Assembly: GCA_038258425.1 (NCBI GenBank)
Contig: JBBSPV010000031.1
Span: 1 to 45,352 of the forward strand
Direction: 5' to 3'
Origin: DATLGB01 sp038258425
GTDB lineage: Bacteria > Actinomycetota > Thermoleophilia > Solirubrobacterales > Solirubrobacteraceae
Length of the DNA stretch: 45,352 nt
The stretch's first letter is position 1, and every line of letters starts with the position of its first letter. Position numbers and translations under genes: made by a program. This document shows positions 7,215 through 14,502 of the stretch, one piece after another. Below the pieces are notes generated by a model. The model was not told the origin of the DNA. It ran no database searches and saw only the letters and a list, made by a program, of their open reading frames with translations.

Positions 7215-8103
7215 GCTCGTCGCCGGCCCGGAGCACGACGGGCAGCGCCTCGACGTCGTGCTCGCGCCCCTCGCCGGCTCGCGCGCCGCGGCCCAGCGGC
7301 TGATCGACGCCGACCGCGTGCGCGTCGACGGGCGCGCCCGGCCCAAGCGCCACGTCGTGCGCGCGGGGGAGACGCTCGTGGTCGAGGCGCCGGACCCCGT
7401 GCCGGCCGAGACGGTGGCCGACGCGACGTTCGCCGTCGCCTACGAGGACGAGCACCTGCTCGTGGTGGACAAGCCCCCCGGCGTCGTCGTGCACCCGGGC
7501 CAGGGCCGTTCGGAGGGGACGCTCGTGCAGGCGCTGGGCGATCGCGTCGCCGGCGGGGACGACCCGGCGCGCCCGGGCGTCGTGCACCGCCTGGACCGCG
7601 ACACCTCGGGCCTGCTGGTGTTCGCCCGCGGCGACACGGCGCACGCAGCGCTCACGGACGCCATCCGCCATCGCGAGATCACCCGGGAGTACCTCGCGCT
7701 CGTCGAGGGGCGCCCGCCCGCGCGCACGGGCACGATCGACGCGCCGCTCGGCCGCGACCGCCGCCGCCGCACGCGCATGTCCTCCGACACGGACGATCCG
7801 CGCGAGGCGATCACGCACTTCGAGCTCGAGGCGGCGCTCGAGACGGCGAGCCTGCTGCGCGTGCGCCTGCAGACCGGTCGCACGCACCAGATCCGCGCGC
7901 ACCTGCTGGCCATCGGCCATCCCGTGGTCGGCGACCCGGAGTACGGCGGCGGCCGGCAGAACCCACTCGGCCTGCGCCGCCAGTTCCTGCACGCCGACCA
8001 CCTCGCCTTCGACCACCCGATCACCGGCGCGCGCGTCGAGGCCCGCTCGCCGCTGCCCGCCGACCTCGCGGCGGCGCTGGCCGCCGCCCGTCGGCTACCC
8101 TGA
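7207..8103 (+). CDS. rluD: RluA-family 23S rRNA pseudouridine synthase (RluD-like)
   Basis: A 298-aa protein. An S4 RNA-binding domain (about 10-65, AQRLIDADRVRVDGRARPK) is followed by the pseudouridine synthase domain, with catalytic Asp in HRLDRDTSGLLVFAR, then LQTGRTHQIRAHL and GDPEYGG. It isomerises specific uridines in structured RNA, probably 23S rRNA. RluD versus RluC specificity cannot be read from the sequence alone; adjacency to lspA matches the ylyB/rluD arrangement. The ATG start lies within the last codons of lspA. Confidence 0.9.
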   Translation: MAELVAGPEHDGQRLDVVLAPLAGSRAAAQRLIDADRVRVDGRARPKRHVVRAGETLVVEAPDPVPAETVADATFAVAYEDEHLLVVDKPPGVVVHPGQGRSEGTLVQALGDRVAGGDDPARPGVVHRLDRDTSGLLVFARGDTAHAALTDAIRHREITREYLALVEGRPPARTGTIDAPLGRDRRRRTRMSSDTDDPREAITHFELEAALETASLLRVRLQTGRTHQIRAHLLAIGHPVVGDPEYGGGRQNPLGLRRQFLHADHLAFDHPITGARVEARSPLPADLAAALAAARRLP

Positions 8104-8230
8104 ACGGGTCAACCCACCACCCCGGGCGACACCCCGGCGGCGCGAGCCCTGCCCGGCCATCGAAGGCCGGGTCTCGACGCCAGCCGCGCCCGGGAGCCGT
8201 ACACCAACCAAACCGCAAGGGAGCAAGACC
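8096..8230 (+). promoter_or_regulatory. rpsB promoter and structured leader
   Basis: A TACCCT -10-like box (8096-8101) sits on the end of rluD, giving a leader of about 120 nt. The leader contains a hairpin CCGGG/CCCGG (about 8122-8137), a perfect 7-bp hairpin CCCGGCC/GGCCGGG (8152-8158 with 8165-8171), and a purine-rich Shine-Dalgarno AAGGGAG about 8 nt before GTG 8231. Ribosomal protein S2 leaders are often targets of autoregulation by S2; that role here is inference. Confidence 0.5.
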
Positions 8231-9454
8231 GTGGCACCCGCCGTCGGACTCAGGGAGCTGCTGGAGGCCGGCGTGCACTTCGGCCACCAGACGCGTCGCT
8301 GGAACCCCAAGATGCGCCGCTTCATCCATGGCGAGCGCGAGGGCATCTACCTCATCGACCTCCTCAAGACGGAGGACTCGCTGCAGAAGGCGCAGGACTT
8401 CGTCGAGGGCATCGCCCGCCGCGGCGGGGTCATCCTCTTCGTCGGCACGAAGAAGCAGGCGCGCGACTCCATCAAGGAGGTCGCGGAGTCCGTGGGCCAG
8501 CCCTACGTCAACCACCGCTGGCTCGGCGGCGTGCTGACGAACTTCCAGACCATCTCCCAGCGCATCAAGCGCCTGCACGACCTCGAGCGCTTCCAGACCG
8601 AGGGCCAGCTCGAGCTGCTGCCCACCCAGGAGCGCATGACCGCCCAGTCCGACCTGGCCAAGCTCCAGGCCAACCTCGGCGGGGTCAAGAACATGCAGCG
8701 CCCGCCCGACGCGATGTTCGTCGTCGACCTCAAGACGGAGGACATCGCCGTCAAGGAGGCCAAGCGGCTGCGCATCCCGATCATCGGGCTCGTCGACACC
8801 AACTGCGACCCGGACGGCATCGCCTACGTCGTCCCGGGCAACGACGACGCCATCCGCTCCTGCGCGACGATCACCCGAGCGCTCGGCGACGCCATCGCCT
8901 CGGGCCGCTCCGTCTGGCAGCGCCAGGAGGAGGAGCGCCTGCGCCGCGAGGCGGAGGAGACCGCCCGCCGCCAGGCCGAGGAGCAGGCGCGCCGCGAGGC
9001 CGAGGAGGCCGCCAAGGCCGAGGCCGAGGCCGCCCAGCAGGCCCAGGCCGCCCAGGCCGCGGAGCGCGTCGCCGAGCAGCAGGGCGCCGCCGCGGCCACC
9101 CCGCGCGCCCAGCGCGGCGTCGAGCGCGGCGATCAGGGCACGAAGCCCACGCCCGCCCCGACCGTCGCCGAGGAGGCGCCGACGGGCGACGCGCCGCGGC
9201 CCCGCCGTCCGAAGAAGGCCGCGGCGCCGGACGGGCCTACCGGCCCGGGCGCCGCCCCGTCCGAGGGCGCGCAGGCTCCCGCGACGGCGACGTCCAAGGC
9301 CGCTCCCGCCTCCGCCCAGGAGACGGCCGCCGACCCCGCGCCGACCGCCGGCGCGGTCGACCCCGACCCCACGAGCTCCGACGACCCCGCCGGCGATGCC
9401 AAGGCCGCCGCGGAGGCCGTCCAGGAAGCCGAAGCCGCCCCTGCCAAGGAGTAG
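8231..9454 (+). CDS. rpsB: 30S ribosomal protein S2 with a long C-terminal extension
   Basis: A 407-aa protein. Residues 1 to about 228 are canonical S2: ELLEAGVHFGHQTRRWNPKM, FVGTKKQARDSI, NHRWLGGVLTNF, DAMFVVDLKTE, PIIGLVDTNCDPD. The remaining ~178 residues are an added tail: an Arg/Glu/Ala-rich helical or coiled-coil stretch (about 230-290), then a Pro/Ala/Thr-rich, probably disordered part to the end. S2 is commonly 240-300 aa, so this tail is exceptional. GTG start with a good Shine-Dalgarno. It heads the rpsB-tsf-pyrH-frr-uppS operon. Confidence 0.96.
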   Translation: MAPAVGLRELLEAGVHFGHQTRRWNPKMRRFIHGEREGIYLIDLLKTEDSLQKAQDFVEGIARRGGVILFVGTKKQARDSIKEVAESVGQPYVNHRWLGGVLTNFQTISQRIKRLHDLERFQTEGQLELLPTQERMTAQSDLAKLQANLGGVKNMQRPPDAMFVVDLKTEDIAVKEAKRLRIPIIGLVDTNCDPDGIAYVVPGNDDAIRSCATITRALGDAIASGRSVWQRQEEERLRREAEETARRQAEEQARREAEEAAKAEAEAAQQAQAAQAAERVAEQQGAAAATPRAQRGVERGDQGTKPTPAPTVAEEAPTGDAPRPRRPKKAAAPDGPTGPGAAPSEGAQAPATATSKAAPASAQETAADPAPTAGAVDPDPTSSDDPAGDAKAAAEAVQEAEAAPAKE

Positions 9455-9465
9455 AGACGTCAGAC

Positions 9466-10077
9466 ATGGTCACTTCCACCCAGATCACCGCCGCCCAGGT
9501 CAAGGACCTGCGCGACCGCACCGGCGCCGGGATGATGGACTGCAAGCGGGCCCTCGGCGAGACGGAGGGCGACGTCGACGGGGCCGTCGAGCTGCTGCGC
9601 GTGCGCCTCGGCGACAAGGCGCTCAAGCTCGGGGGCCGCGAGACCACCGAGGGCACGGTGCAGGCCTACATCCACTCCAACGCCAAGGTGGGCGTGCTCG
9701 TCGAGGTCGACTGCAACACGGACTTCGTCGCGCGCAACCCGGAGTTCGTCGACTTCGCCAAGGCCGTGGCCATCCACGTGGCCGCCATCCCGACGATCCG
9801 GTACGTCTCCGCCGAGGACGTCCCGCAGGAGGCCCGCGACGCCGAGCGGCGCGTGTTCGAGCAGCAGGCGGCCGACAAGCCGGAGAACATCCGGCCGCGG
9901 ATCGCGGAGGGCAAGCTCGCCAAGTGGCTCGACGAGATCACGCTGCTGCCCCAGGAGCACGTCGACGGCGACCGCTTCGAGGGCAAGACGATCGAGCAGA
10001 TCCGGGCCGAGCTGTCGGGCAAGCTCGGCGAGAACGTCGTCGTCCGGCGCTTCTCCCGCTTCGCCGTCGGTGCCTGA
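9466..10077 (+). CDS. tsf: Elongation factor Ts
   Basis: A 203-aa protein with the EF-Ts N-terminal UBA-like signature DLRDRTGAGMMDCKRAL and the core signature VEVDCNTDFVARNPEF. The length matches the short EF-Ts form with a single core subdomain, as in Thermus, rather than the ~280-aa E. coli type. It recycles EF-Tu by exchanging GDP for GTP. It follows rpsB after 11 nt and overlaps pyrH by 8 nt. Confidence 0.96.
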   Translation: MVTSTQITAAQVKDLRDRTGAGMMDCKRALGETEGDVDGAVELLRVRLGDKALKLGGRETTEGTVQAYIHSNAKVGVLVEVDCNTDFVARNPEFVDFAKAVAIHVAAIPTIRYVSAEDVPQEARDAERRVFEQQAADKPENIRPRIAEGKLAKWLDEITLLPQEHVDGDRFEGKTIEQIRAELSGKLGENVVVRRFSRFAVGA

Positions 10078-10801
10078 CCCCGAGACACCCCCCGCCTTCC
10101 GGCGGATCCTGCTCAAGCTCTCGGGCGAGGCCCTCATGGGCTCGCTGGACTACGGCATCGACGCCGAGAAGGTCGCGGCCGTGGCCCGGCAGGTCCGCCA
10201 CGTGCACGACCGCGGCGTCGAGATCGCCGTCGTGCTCGGGGCGGGCAACATCTACCGCGGCATCGCCGGGGCGGCGTCGGGCATGGACCGCGCCACCGCG
10301 GACTACCTCGGCATGCTCGCCATCGTCATCAACGCCGTGACGCTCCAGGACGCCCTCGAGCACCAGGGCGTCCACACGCGGGTCCAGTCGGCGATCGCGG
10401 TGGCCGAGGTGGCCGAGCCCTACATCCGCCGGCGCGCCATGCGCCACCTCGAGAAGGGGCGGGTGGTGATCTTCGCCGCGGGCACGGGCAACCCGTTCTT
10501 CACCAGCGACACGGCCGCCGCCGTGCGCGCGCTCGAGATCGAGGCCGAGGCGATCCTCATGGGCAAGAACGGCGTCGACGGCGTCTACACCGGCGACCCG
10601 CGCACGGACCCCGACGCGACGTTCATCCCCGAGCTCACCCACATGGAGGCGCTCCAGCGCGGCCTCAAGGTCATGGACTCCACCGCCCTGTCGCTGTGCA
10701 TGGACCACGGCACGCCGATCCACGTCTTCGACATGGACGACGAGGCCAACATCGACCGGATAGTGTCCGGCGAGCGAGTCGGCACCCTCGTGCACTCATG
10801 A
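10070..10801 (+). CDS. pyrH: UMP kinase
   Basis: A 243-aa amino-acid-kinase-fold protein. Landmarks: ILLKLSGEALMG (phosphate-binding), VLGAGNIYRG, the FAAGTGNPFFTSDTAA nucleotide-binding region, and KNGVDGVYTGDPR. It phosphorylates UMP to UDP and is usually allosterically controlled by GTP and UTP. GTG 10070 within the last codons of tsf is the start. Its stop overlaps frr (ATGA), so translation is probably coupled. Confidence 0.96.
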   Translation: MPDPETPPAFRRILLKLSGEALMGSLDYGIDAEKVAAVARQVRHVHDRGVEIAVVLGAGNIYRGIAGAASGMDRATADYLGMLAIVINAVTLQDALEHQGVHTRVQSAIAVAEVAEPYIRRRAMRHLEKGRVVIFAAGTGNPFFTSDTAAAVRALEIEAEAILMGKNGVDGVYTGDPRTDPDATFIPELTHMEALQRGLKVMDSTALSLCMDHGTPIHVFDMDDEANIDRIVSGERVGTLVHS

Positions 10802-11361
10802 GCCTGATCGACGACCTCCTCTCCGATGCGCGCACGGCCATGGAGAAGTCCGTGGACGCGACCCGCGGCAAGTTCGGTTCCGTCCGCGCCGGCCGCGCGA
10901 GCCCGCAGCTGCTCGACCGCGTCGTCGTCGACTACTACGGCACCTCCACGCCGCTCAGGCAGCTCGCCTCGATCAACGCGCCCGAGGCGCGGCTGCTCTC
11001 CGTGCAGCCCTTCGACTCGAGCTCGCTGAAGGCGATCGAGCGCGCCATCTCGGAGTCCGACGTCGGCCTCACGCCGAACAACGACGGCCAGATCATCCGC
11101 CTGCAGATCCCCGAGATGACCGAGGAGCGGCGCCGCGACATGGTCAAGGTCGCGCGCAACGTCGCCGAGGAGGGCCGGGTCGGCATCCGCTCCATCCGCC
11201 GCGACACGATGGGCGACCTGCGCGAGCTGCGCGACGCGGGGGAGGCCGGCGCCGACGACGAGCACCGCGCCGAGGAGGCGCTGCAGAAGCTCACGGACGA
11301 GAAGGTCGGCGAGGTCGACGCCGCGCTGAAGGCCAAAGAGGCCGAGATCCTCGACGTCTGA
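10798..11361 (+). CDS. frr: Ribosome recycling factor
   Basis: A 187-aa protein covering the full RRF length. Visible landmarks: SVRAGRASPQLLDRVVVDYYG, INAPEARLLSVQPFD, LTPNNDGQIIRLQIPEMTEE, RRDMVKVARNVAEEGRVGIRSIRRD. It splits post-termination ribosomes with EF-G. Its start overlaps the pyrH stop (ATGA) and uppS follows after 4 nt. Confidence 0.96.
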   Translation: MSLIDDLLSDARTAMEKSVDATRGKFGSVRAGRASPQLLDRVVVDYYGTSTPLRQLASINAPEARLLSVQPFDSSSLKAIERAISESDVGLTPNNDGQIIRLQIPEMTEERRRDMVKVARNVAEEGRVGIRSIRRDTMGDLRELRDAGEAGADDEHRAEEALQKLTDEKVGEVDAALKAKEAEILDV

Positions 11362-11365
11362 GCTC

Positions 11366-12028
11366 GTGGCCGCGCGCTACGTCGCGATCATCACCGACGG
11401 CAACGGTCGGTGGGCGCAGCGCGAGGGCGTCGACGTCGCCGAGGGGCACCGGGCCGGCGCGGACACCGTGCGGGCGCGCCTGCGCGACGCGGCCGAGCTC
11501 GGCATCGAGGAGCTGACGGTCTACTCGTTCTCCACGGAGAACTGGTCGCGCTCGGACGACGAGGTGTCGGCGCTCATGTCGATGTTCGCCGAGCGCATCG
11601 TCGGGGAGACGCCCGAGCTGCTCGCCCAGGGCGTGCGCATGCGCTTCCTCGGCCGCCGCGAGGGTGTGTCGGAGCGGCTGCTCGCGCTCATGGACTGGGC
11701 CGAGGCCCAGACCGCCCACAACGCGCGCATCACGCTCTTCGTGGCCTTCAACTACGGCGGCCGGGCCGAGCTCGTCGACGCCGCCCGGCGCTTCGACGGC
11801 ACCACGGAGGCCGAGTTCCGCAGCCACCTCTACGCGCCGGACCAGCACGATCCCGACCTCTTGATCCGCACGAGCGGCGAGCAGCGGCTGTCGAACTTCC
11901 TGCTCTGGCAGTGCGCGTACTCCGAGTTCGTGTTCACGCCGACGCTGTGGCCGGACTTCTCCCGGGCCGACCTCGAGGGCGCGCTGGGCGAGTACGAGGC
12001 GCGCCGGCGGCGCTTCGGGGGCCGCTGA
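11366..12028 (+). CDS. uppS: Isoprenyl transferase (undecaprenyl diphosphate synthase family)
   Basis: A 220-aa cis-prenyltransferase. Landmarks: ITDGNGRWAQREG with the catalytic Asp (family usually MDGNGRWA), GHRAG, YSFSTENWSR, VAFNYGGRAELVDA, and LIRTSGEQRLSNFLLWQ. It makes the C50-C55 polyprenyl diphosphate carrier used in cell-wall and glycan assembly. GTG 11366 gives a slightly short N-terminus, but the conserved domain starts immediately and frr ends 4 nt upstream. In most bacteria cdsA follows directly; here cdsA is about 12 kb away. Confidence 0.92.
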   Translation: MAARYVAIITDGNGRWAQREGVDVAEGHRAGADTVRARLRDAAELGIEELTVYSFSTENWSRSDDEVSALMSMFAERIVGETPELLAQGVRMRFLGRREGVSERLLALMDWAEAQTAHNARITLFVAFNYGGRAELVDAARRFDGTTEAEFRSHLYAPDQHDPDLLIRTSGEQRLSNFLLWQCAYSEFVFTPTLWPDFSRADLEGALGEYEARRRRFGGR

Positions 12029-12030
12029 GG

Positions 12031-12055
12031 GGGACGCAGCCGGCAGACGCGTCCC
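12031..12055. terminator. Stem-loop between convergent uppS and the propeller lipoprotein gene
   Basis: GGGACGC (12031-12037) pairs with GCGTCCC (12049-12055) around an 11-nt loop, 2 nt after the uppS stop. There is no T-tract, as is common in GC-rich genomes. It could end transcription from either side. Confidence 0.45.
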
Positions 12056-12090
12056 GCCTATGCGGGCCGTGAGGTCCGGTGCCCGGGGGT

Positions 12091-14178
12091 TCAGCGCAGG
12101 ATGCCCGTGTGGCCGATCGAGTAGCGGCCCGGCTGGGGCCAGACCGCCAGCCCGTGGGGGCCGTCGCCGACGCGAATCGCATGCAGCAGACGGCCACTGC
12201 GCGTGCTGATCGCGTACACGACCCCGTCGTAGCGTCCGGAGAGCCAGAGGATGCGGCCGTCGGCAGAGACGCCGCCCATGTCCGGGCTCCCGCCGCCGGG
12301 CAGGCGCCAGGTGTCCACCGGGCGGCCGGAGCGGAACGAGAGCACGGTGATCGACCCCTCGCCGCGGTTGGACACGTACAGGTGGCGCGCGTCCCGGCTC
12401 GGGTAGAGGCCGTGGGCGCCGACCCCGGTGAGTTGCAGGCGCTCGGTGGCCATCCGCCGGGCGTCGATGAGCCAGACGCCGCCCGAGGCCATGTCGGCGA
12501 CGTAGAACGTCCGGCCGTCGGGCGAGAGCTTGACGTCCTGGGGCATCGCACCGGCGCGCAGGTCGATCGTCTTGGTCACCCGCTCGCGGAGGAGATCGAC
12601 GACGATCATGCGCCCACCGAACTCGCACGAGACGAGGGCGCGACGACCGTCCGCCGTGTAGTCCATGTGGTCGACGCCGGGGCACCGGGGCACGGGCAGC
12701 CGATGGACCAGGCGGAGGGTGTGCGGCGTGCGGAAGTCGAGCTCCCGGTGGGCCTCCGCGACGACGATCGCGCGCCGCCCGTCGGCGGTGAAGTAGAGGT
12801 TGTACGGGTCGCGGACGGCCAGCCGCGCACCGGGCCGCCCGGTGCGGGGGTCGATCGCCGTGAGCCGGTTCCCACGGTCGCTGGTGACCCACAGCGTCCG
12901 CAGGTCCCAAGCCGGCGTGACGTGTTGGGGCTCGCTGCCGACGGCGAAGGAGCGCACGATGCGGAAGCTGCGCTGGGAGATCACGTCGACGCGGTCAGAC
13001 CTCGAGTCGGGGACATAGACCAAGGCCGGGTCGTGACGGACGACCGGACTGAGGCGGTCGGGAGCCTCCGCCGCGTAGACGTTGCGGCGATCCAGCGGCG
13101 CGGGTACGGGCCCGGCGCGCGGCACCTGCACACGCGTGGGCGCCCGACGGCGCGGCCGTCGGGCGCCTGCGCGCGCGGGTCTCAGGACCACGATGTCGGC
13201 GTGGACGCCGCCGCGCGCGTCGCGGCCGCCGACCGCGGTGACGTGATCCGCGAAGGAGCCGGCCGCGAGATCGGACAGCCCGACGGGCAGCCGGCCCCCC
13301 GCCGCCGTTGCGCCGCTGCTCGGGTCGACGGCGACGACGCTGCGGCGCTGCGTCCGGGGTCCGTCGCCGCGGCCGCCGACCACGTAGAAGCGCCCGTGCA
13401 GAACGGCTCCGGCCGCGTGCGTCGTCGCCCGCGGCAGCTGACCGATCCTGCGGACGCGGCGCGTCGACGGATCGAAGCGCAGGATGTCCCGGCGGGCAGC
13501 CGAGCCGGACGTTCCGCCCGCGATCAGCAGCCGGCCATCGACGGCGGCCACGGCCGCGTACCGCAGTGGCCGGGGCAGACGCGCCACGACCCGGGCCGCA
13601 CGCCCGGCCGGCACGGCGACGATCGTTCGCAGGGCCGTCGTGCCCGTGTAGCCGCCGACCACGTAGACGGTGCGCCCGATCGTCGCCGCCTCGACGTCCG
13701 AGGCCCCGGCCGGAAGCCGTCCGGTGGACCGGGCCCGCCCGCCGGCGCCGACGGAGAGGATCGCGTCGCTGCCGACGCCGGCGTCGCCGCCCCCGACGAA
13801 CAGCGTGGTGCTGCCGAGGGTGGCGGCCGCCGCGTCGTGCCGGGCGACGGGCAGTCGCCCGATCACCCGCGAGCCGCGAGGACCGACCCGGACGATGGAC
13901 GCCACGGACGCGTCCGCACGGTCCAGTCCGCCCATGCTCAGCAGCGCGTCACCTGCCGTGGCCACCGCGGGCAGCTGCACCGGCGCGGGCAGGCGTCCGA
14001 CGACCTGCGCCGTCAGACGGGGGCTGGGCGCAGCCCGACGGTGCGCGCGCCCCGGTGTGGCGCCGGCGGGCCGTGGGGTCGGGGCGGCCGTCGAGGGCCG
14101 ATGCCCGGCCCCGCACGCCGGCAAGCCGAGCAGGCACGCCGCGGCGACCGTGCCCGCGCATGGGCGCAGCCCGCGCAT
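12091..14178 (-). CDS. Lipoprotein with kelch-like and YVTN-type beta-propellers
   Basis: A 695-aa protein. A signal peptide with lipobox L-P-A-C (Cys22) precedes a Pro/Ala/Arg-rich linker. About 60-330 is a run of kelch-like repeats (GRLP...VGG; e.g. RTVYVVGGYTGTTALR). A basic linker leads to about 360-690, a second propeller of YVTN/YncE type (DPALVYVPDSRSDRVDVIS, FTADGRRAIVV, LSPDGRTFYVADM, ARHLYVSNRGEGSI). The start is set at ATG 14178 because the signal peptide begins there; the frame is open to 14289. It is probably an outer-face membrane lipoprotein binding glycans or proteins. The pairing of two propeller types in one lipoprotein is unusual. No enzymatic residues are recognised. Confidence 0.8.
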   Translation of the reverse strand: MRGLRPCAGTVAAACLLGLPACGAGHRPSTAAPTPRPAGATPGRAHRRAAPSPRLTAQVVGRLPAPVQLPAVATAGDALLSMGGLDRADASVASIVRVGPRGSRVIGRLPVARHDAAAATLGSTTLFVGGGDAGVGSDAILSVGAGGRARSTGRLPAGASDVEAATIGRTVYVVGGYTGTTALRTIVAVPAGRAARVVARLPRPLRYAAVAAVDGRLLIAGGTSGSAARRDILRFDPSTRRVRRIGQLPRATTHAAGAVLHGRFYVVGGRGDGPRTQRRSVVAVDPSSGATAAGGRLPVGLSDLAAGSFADHVTAVGGRDARGGVHADIVVLRPARAGARRPRRRAPTRVQVPRAGPVPAPLDRRNVYAAEAPDRLSPVVRHDPALVYVPDSRSDRVDVISQRSFRIVRSFAVGSEPQHVTPAWDLRTLWVTSDRGNRLTAIDPRTGRPGARLAVRDPYNLYFTADGRRAIVVAEAHRELDFRTPHTLRLVHRLPVPRCPGVDHMDYTADGRRALVSCEFGGRMIVVDLLRERVTKTIDLRAGAMPQDVKLSPDGRTFYVADMASGGVWLIDARRMATERLQLTGVGAHGLYPSRDARHLYVSNRGEGSITVLSFRSGRPVDTWRLPGGGSPDMGGVSADGRILWLSGRYDGVVYAISTRSGRLLHAIRVGDGPHGLAVWPQPGRYSIGHTGILR

Positions 14179-14502
14179 CAGCGCACCGCCGCGTCCCTGA
14201 CTGCCGGGCTTCACCCCGCTCGCGGCTGGGGTTCGATGGTGACCGGTGCACGAGACTCGAGCATGAGGCGCAGGCTCGCTCACGCCCATGAGCCTGTGGT
14301 GAGCGAGGGGAACGGCAGATGCGCGCGATCGCCGTCCCCGGGGCCGCGCTCACCGGCTCGACGGACGTCCGATTGCCAGAGGCCCGCGAGTAGGCGATCC
14401 TCCTAGGGGCGGGACCCCATGGCGGGCGACGGGGGTCGACCGTGAGCAGCAGCGCAGTGGACGGAGCCCGGGCGCGCGGGAGCGCCCGGCCCTCCACGCC
14501 GG
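14179..14502. other. 324-nt intergenic stretch without a recognised gene
   Basis: This separates two minus-strand genes. No open frame with family features and no TAnnnT box was found close to ATG 14178, so the promoter of the propeller lipoprotein is not identified. It contains a GGGG/CCCC mini-hairpin around 14406-14418 and the strong hairpin listed separately at 14468-14489. Confidence 0.4.
14468..14489 (-). terminator. Perfect 8-bp stem-loop after the FtsX permease gene
   Basis: CCGGGCGC (14468-14475) pairs perfectly with GCGCCCGG (14482-14489) around a 6-nt loop. On the minus strand it begins 14 nt after the permease stop codon, a typical position for a terminator or 3'-end stabiliser. 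No U-tract follows. Confidence 0.5.

Noticed and set aside
12079..14406. 775-aa plus-strand open frame opposite the two-propeller lipoprotein
   Set aside because: Antisense shadow; the minus strand has a signal peptide, lipobox and repeat blades.
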